From Branchinecta lynchi (taxonomy: Eukaryota > Arthropoda > Branchiopoda > Anostraca > Branchinectidae), in assembly GCA_023053575.1 (NCBI GenBank), contig JAKZAP010000020.1, positions 19,339,998 to 19,403,997 of the forward strand: a stretch of DNA of 64,000 nucleotides, in the 5' to 3' direction. Positions 59,880 through 64,000 of this stretch are shown one piece after another. Each line of letters begins with the position of its first letter. Within the stretch, counting starts at the first letter, position 1. The position numbers and the translations under genes were made by a program. The notes under the pieces were generated by a model. The model saw only the letters and a program-made list of their open reading frames with translations, made no database searches and was not told the origin of the DNA.

Positions 59880-60180
59880 TGAATATTTTATTGATTCTTA
59901 ATTTGAATTTTATATTTAATTTTAATTTTTTTTTTTTTTTTATTTAATTTTTAATTTTAATTTTTAAGTTTAATTTTATTTTTAATTTTTTGTTGTATTT
60001 TTAATTTTAATTTTTATTTACAATTTTCGGTTTTTAATTTGTAATAATAATAAAAAATAGTAAAAAAAATTAAAAGTAAAACTAAAAATTCAAAACTAAA
60101 AATTGTCATTAAAAATAAAAATTGAAACTAAAAATAAAAATAAAAAATAAAAGTTAAACTTAAAAATAAAAAATTAAAAG
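59880..60180. repeat. Strand-asymmetric T-rich then A-rich tract
   Basis: TTTAATTTTTAATTTT-type sequence on this strand to about 60045 is followed by AAAATTAAAAGTAAAA-type sequence to 60180, so the tract can fold on itself. A second T-rich block lies at 60367-60480 beyond the nested MITE. Confidence 0.7.
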
Positions 60181-60189
60181 TAAATATTC

Positions 60190-60366
60190 CTTCAGCCCAA
60201 GCTGACTGCGAGTCTGATCGTAATTGTCGTTTTTCCAACTTGAGTGGCTTTGACCCTGAAGAGGACCCTTGCCAAGAAGGGCCGAAATATCGCTCTGATA
60301 AAATTCAGCTGACGTATCCTTTTCGCACTGTCAAATATGATCGCAGTCAGCTTGAGCTGAAGGAAT
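60190..60366. mobile_element. Small MITE with TTCCTTCAGC ends
   Basis: About 177 bases with ends TTCCTTCAGCCCAAGCTGAC and GTCAGCTTGAGCTGAAGGAA. It includes the CTGAAGAGGACCCTTGCC/AAGAAGGGCCGAA motif. It is related to the nested element at 19814-19983. Confidence 0.65.
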
Positions 60367-60734
60367 GTTTAATTTAAATTTTTTATTTTTAGTCGCAATT
60401 TTAATTTTTAATTACAATTTCTAGTTTTTAATTTTTCAGTTGTACCTTTAATTTTTTCTTTTGCTATTATTACTATGATTTTGTACTATCATGACAGATA
60501 CAGCCTAGCAGAAAACCCAGTCAGCTGCTGATATAGATCCAGTTGCAGCTACAAATCCATCTTTATTATCGAATATCTTTCTTCATCACGTCATCGTCTT
60601 CAAATCTGAAACGTGTTTTCGCGTAATTTCCAATGTTTTGGGAGAACCGATTTTTGGTTACGATAAAAACTGTTTTCGTGACAACCGCTTACCGGTTTCC
60701 GCTGAACATCGGTTGGCGCCGAAACACACCCGTA

Positions 60735-60887
60735 GTAACTACGCATCTCTGGAACGTGATTGGTCGGATTCGCCCCTGGCGTGAGATCCTGCTGGAAAAT
60801 AGAAAGATCGTTCCAGCCTTGACGGCAAAAAGCCAGAATTCGTGACGTCATGCGTAGTAACTACGGTAAGTAGGATGGAACACGCTC
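60735..60887. mobile_element. GAGCGTGTTCCA MITE, right half
   Basis: This is the continuation of the MITE begun at 16614. It carries GTAACTACGCATCTCTG next to the break, then the CGTGACGTCATGCGTAG segment shared inversely with the intact copy at 24109, and ends TGGAACACGCTC. The ATG duplication follows at 60888-60890. Confidence 0.75.
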
Positions 60888-61099
60888 ATGAATTCCAACA
60901 CCCATCCGTTTTCTTCGGCTGCCAAATTATACAATTTTTGTAAATCTTCTATTTCTTCTAACCACTGCTAACTCATATTTCTCTAACATCTATTGTATCT
61001 CTATGGCTACTCATTTAGGGCGAAGATTCAAACGCCCTTCAAAACGCTCGTTTTACAGATTTTGTGTTTAACAGAGTGACGGTAATTAGACACGTTGTC
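60888..61099 (+). promoter_or_regulatory. RBMX2 upstream region and 5' leader
   Basis: 212 bases between the MITE duplication and the RBMX2 start codon. I see no TATA box at a typical distance; there is a short AGGGCG/CGCCCT hairpin near 61017-61044. The core promoter presumably lies here or was displaced across the insertion to 16474-16610. Confidence 0.35.
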
Positions 61100-63726
61100 A
61101 TGAACCCGATGACGTAAGTAATAGTTGTTTGAAATAGTGCTTTATTCTCATGTTTTTTATTTTTAAGTTCAGTCCATAACTAACTCAGGGTATCCAACCC
61201 AGTCAACCACAAACTCCTGATTTTTGGATACCCTATGCCAAACGTTGGATATGTCTAGCGTTTGGCATACCCTATGCCTAACGCTGGATATACTATGCCA
61301 GATGCTGGATACTGTAACCCAGTAAAATATTGATGATTTGAGTGAAGCTAAAAATCAACCAATCAGAACTTCTTTATATTGAGGTAGGTCAAGGCAGGTC
61401 AAGGTTAGGTTGCCAACAGGTATCCGGCGTTCAGCATAGGGTATCCAGCGTTAGGCATAGGCTATGCCAAATGCTAGATATACCCAGCGTTTGGCATAGG
61501 GTATCCAAAAATCAGGGATTTGTGGTAGACTGATCGAACCTCAGTCAGACAAGATTTAAAATTTCCAGGGAAGTCTTTCCTTCAGAATAATCTATCTTGC
61601 TTATAAAGGAACCAATAAATCTGATAAATATACTAGATTTGAAGCTCATTGAATGGTTTACATATTAGATAATTAATTATTACTTCAATATAAATATATT
61701 TTTCCTTTTAGATAAGATCCCTTCATTCTACCTTACCTCAATTGACTTTTTCAAAGCATCTTCAGAACAAAAGAAAGCACAGAATTTGATTATTTTTGGA
61801 AACATGACCTGATGACTGTTGAAATAAGTCATATTTTGCCTCTTAACTGTCAGGACAGCATGCACAGCATGTACATTTCATTTTAATATTTTCACGGCTA
61901 AAATTGAGGTAGCCTAAAAATTAGATCACATACCCCTCCTGTAGCCTACAGGTGCCTACAGGAGGGGTATCCAACCTCGAATTCATACGACTTCGCACTC
62001 GGCCTGAAAACCTTACAAGGAAATTTTGGTGTAGTAGAATACAGGTACAATGCAGATCCTAGGTCACTCAAGGTTTCCTTCTTGACAGTTAAGACCTTGT
62101 TAGGACTGCACTGAAATTTGCTTTCAACCTTTTTAGACCAGGTTAGAGGTTGTGTGGTTCTAGGTCCTGTAGCCTACTGTAGGAGCTGAGATGCCTCTCT
62201 TAAGCTATTTTTATAAAGAAGCTGTGGCTTGAAAAGAGTGTTTCAGTAATTGTTTGTGTGAGTTTTTTTGGTGTTTTATTATTGTTTTCAGGGATTTAAA
62301 TAAAGTTCTGTGACTGTGAGTTTCAACTCGTAGGTAAATTCTGGCTAGTTTCTCTCAAACTCTTCTGTTTCCATGTCAGACAGTCAGAAATAAGTGGCAC
62401 ATAAATATATACTGCAGAATATTCCCAGGTTACTCTAGGCTAGACTCACGTAAATGATGCTCCATCACATGAAATACAGAATACCAAGAAAGGTGCCACA
62501 AGAAAAAACTACTAGGCTTTATTCTGCAGATTATTCAATCCCAAAGTGTCCACAGTATTCTGGGTTACTAAATTTAAATTTTTTTTTTTATAGAAAATCT
62601 TATAATTTAATTACATATTTTTATTTTAAATTCTGGAAATCAAATTAGAACCAAAAAGATTTTCTGATCATGCTAAAGCTTGACCTTTTCTGGAAAATAA
62701 CCGACAAAAATAAGAAATGAACCAGATGCTACTGATGCATAGAAGGTATTTTGACAACTAAATTGGTCCAGCAGAAAATTAACTGAACTGTTGTAAGACA
62801 GACAAATTTCACTTTAAAACTGAAAATTTCAGCATTTTGATTGTCCCCAGAACATTCCTAAACGTTTCAGTGTCCTCACAGACGACTGCAACAGAAATAA
62901 GCTCCATTTCATGAATCTCCTCTGAAAAGTAGACTCATTTTCAGCTCCTAAGAAATCCATGAGGAAGTCTGCAATGTTTCTTAAATCTGCTACATCTTGA
63001 GCGTAGTGTGAATAGACTCTTATACTTTTTCATGAAAACTAACATCTTATTTTCTTTGCAGGAATATAAAAAATATCCAAAAGCTCAGCAAAAATGATCT
63101 TGCAAGAGGGGCTTGGAAGAAAGGATCCTGGCATGATGAATACAGAGACAGTGCTTGGATTTTCTTTGGTGGAATGCCATATGCCCTTACCGACGGAGAC
63201 ATTGTGTGCATCTTCTCACAGTAAGTATGCAGTCATCGAAAATAGACCACTGCCTATCCAGCTGGCAAGTGGAGAGAATTTGTTAGTGGTTGTATTTTCC
63301 AGAATCTTAGGGTATCATGCTTACACTCTTTCCCTTTCCTGGCTCAGATAACACAAAGAATTCCAACAAAAAATTGCAATGGGGAAGGCCCTCTGATAGA
63401 AACGGGTCTGTATCTGTTCAGGAAAGGTATATGGTGTGTTCGAAACAGGACCGAAAGCAACATACAGATGTGAAAAAAGACTACAGGTTTGAAAACCAGA
63501 AGCTTCTTGACAACATTCCTGTTTTTATATTTCTTGTATAGTAGGCCTACTTTACAGAGACTCACTTCAGTTTGTGTTTGCATTATTTCATTGTAGGTAT
63601 GGCGAAATTACCCAGTTCAATCTGATCCGAGATAAAGAAACGGGAAAAACACGTGGATTCGGATTTCTGTGTTACGAAGACCAAAGGAGTACTGATCTTG
63701 CTGTGGACAACTTTAATGGAACAAAG
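61100..63726 (+). CDS. RBMX2: RBMX2 (Snu17/Ist3) homologue, 5' part, exons 61100-61113, 63062-63220, 63597-63726
   Basis: RBMX2 is an RNA-binding protein of the RES complex (with BUD13 and Pml1) that joins the activated spliceosome near SF3b and the branch site in the nucleus. Exon 1 codes only MNPMT up to a GTAAGTA donor. Exon 2 follows TTCTTTGCAG and reads NIKNIQKLS, then GSWHDEYRDSAWIFFGG (RNP2, about residues 37-43). It ends at a GTAAGTATG donor within codon CAG. Exon 3 follows TTGTAG and reads QYGEITQFNLIRDKETGK, RGFGFLCY (RNP1, about 77-84), EDQRSTDLAVDNFNG, and stops at a GTATTC donor. The exon lengths of 14, 159 and 130 nt keep one frame (101 codons), which supports the 14-nt exon. 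The match to human RBMX2 from memory (MNPLT start, SWHSEYKDSAWIF, FLCYEDQRST) is strong. The end of the RRM and the C-terminal region are beyond the window. Confidence 0.92.
61200..61532. mobile_element. hAT-type MITE in RBMX2 intron 1
   Basis: This 333-bp element starts CAGTCAACCACAAA and ends TTTGTGGTAGACTG. The inverted ends continue through CCTGATTTTTGG and ATACCCTATGCCAAACG for about 55 bases. Flanks are ATCCAACC (61192-61199) and ATCGAACC (61533-61540), an 8-bp target duplication with one mismatch. CAG tips plus 8 bp fit the hAT superfamily. Related sequence lies in the giant element arms near 23120-23240 and 53390-53510. Confidence 0.7.
61541..63061 (+). other. RBMX2 intron 1, remainder
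   Basis: AT-rich intron sequence ending in the acceptor TTCTTTGCAG. It holds a hairpin at 61932-61968 (ACCCCTCCTGTAG / CTACAGGAGGGGT, perfect 13-bp stem) and no other recognised feature. Confidence 0.6.
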
Positions 63727-64000
63727 GTATTCCATTTTCTAAATCCGCCCTCAGCCTGAAGACTCAGATCTGTGGAAGGTTTATATTCAAACTGGTCAAA
63801 CATATTATGGATTTTTGGAGTGGACCGTTTTCTGGGGGAAAGCTTCTGCGCTTTCCCAGACGGATGGTAAATTGTATATCCACAGAATTTAGAATTGTAA
63901 ATAATCACAGGTTTGTACATATACACTTTGAACACGCACATTTTATCTTTCGTCATTTTATTTGTATCTGCATGTCGTTCGGTCCGGATCGTTCTTCTGG
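63727..64000 (+). other. RBMX2 intron 3, partial
   Basis: Begins with a GTATTC donor. The frame would stop within a few codons if unspliced (TGA at 63757-63759). No further exon is seen before the window ends. Confidence 0.55.

Larger units (their letters stand above)
59593..60734. mobile_element. 1.1-kb element with TTTCGGCGCCAACC inverted ends
   Basis: The left end TAGGGCCTGTTTCGGCGCC and the right end, read inversely as TACGGGTGTGTTTCGGCGCC, match over the last 14 bases and differ by one gap nearer the tip. TAGGG-type tips recall hAT elements, but I see no clean 8-bp duplication (GGTAAGCG on the left, GTAACTAC on the right). The interior is non-coding: GGTTCTGAT repeats, a T-rich then A-rich tract (59880-60180) and a nested small MITE. 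Confidence 0.55.

Noticed and set aside
60260..60320. Possible hammerhead ribozyme (CTGAAGA, hairpin, GAAA)
   Set aside because: The CTGANGA and GAAA boxes around a stem fit the core, but the following TATC/GATA stem ends in A rather than the U needed before the cleavage base, and no stem I partner is found for the sequence before CTGAAGA.
63727..63759. Extension of RBMX2 exon 3 past 63726
   Set aside because: The RBMX2 family continues with a basic KGRTIRV-type segment. Here the sequence reads through a GTATTC donor into a short random tail and a stop, so it is intron.

Overview
The window is from an invertebrate metazoan genome. It has intron-split genes, a non-LTR retrotransposon, many nested DNA elements and a 100-base run of N that marks a scaffold join. 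I cannot name the species. Only the outer edges carry recognisable host coding sequence; about 90% of the window is repeats.

Layout. (1) 1-4158, minus strand: a non-LTR retrotransposon with a gag-like ORF1 (CCHC knuckles) and an ORF2 (endonuclease, reverse transcriptase, start of RNase H). ORF2 is open through the window edge, and the two frames overlap as ATGA. ORF1 is cut at its 5' end. (2) 4159-16290: a 12-kb foldback-like structure. Its arms of about 3 kb hold satellite-like repeats with a CCAATCA core and an exon-like terminal reading frame present once per arm. Its core is about 5.7 kb. (3) 16291-16613: single-copy sequence with a putative minus-strand first exon. (4) 16614-60887: a nest of insertions. 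A GAGCGTGTTCCA MITE (target duplication ATG) is interrupted by a 1.1-kb element with TAGGG ends and by a giant element. The giant element has CAACATGTTATCG termini, 6.9-kb inverted arms and a 7-bp flanking duplication, GGTAAGC. It is present twice: 16763-35070 (cut by the N gap) and 35246-59584 (complete, 24.3 kb). The matching flanks lie only at the far outer ends, so the doubling may be an assembly artefact or unmerged alleles. (5) 60888-64000, plus strand: the 5' part of the RBMX2/Snu17 spliceosome gene (three coding exons, the first only 14 nt), with a hAT-type MITE in intron 1.

If the nest is removed, the minus-strand exon at 16473 and RBMX2 exon 1 at 61100 lie about 0.35 kb apart, head to head. 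This suggests a shared promoter region that was split by successive insertions. I found no transposase, polymerase, integrase or capsid gene inside the giant element, so it looks non-autonomous. Its only coding traces are decayed reverse-transcriptase fragments.
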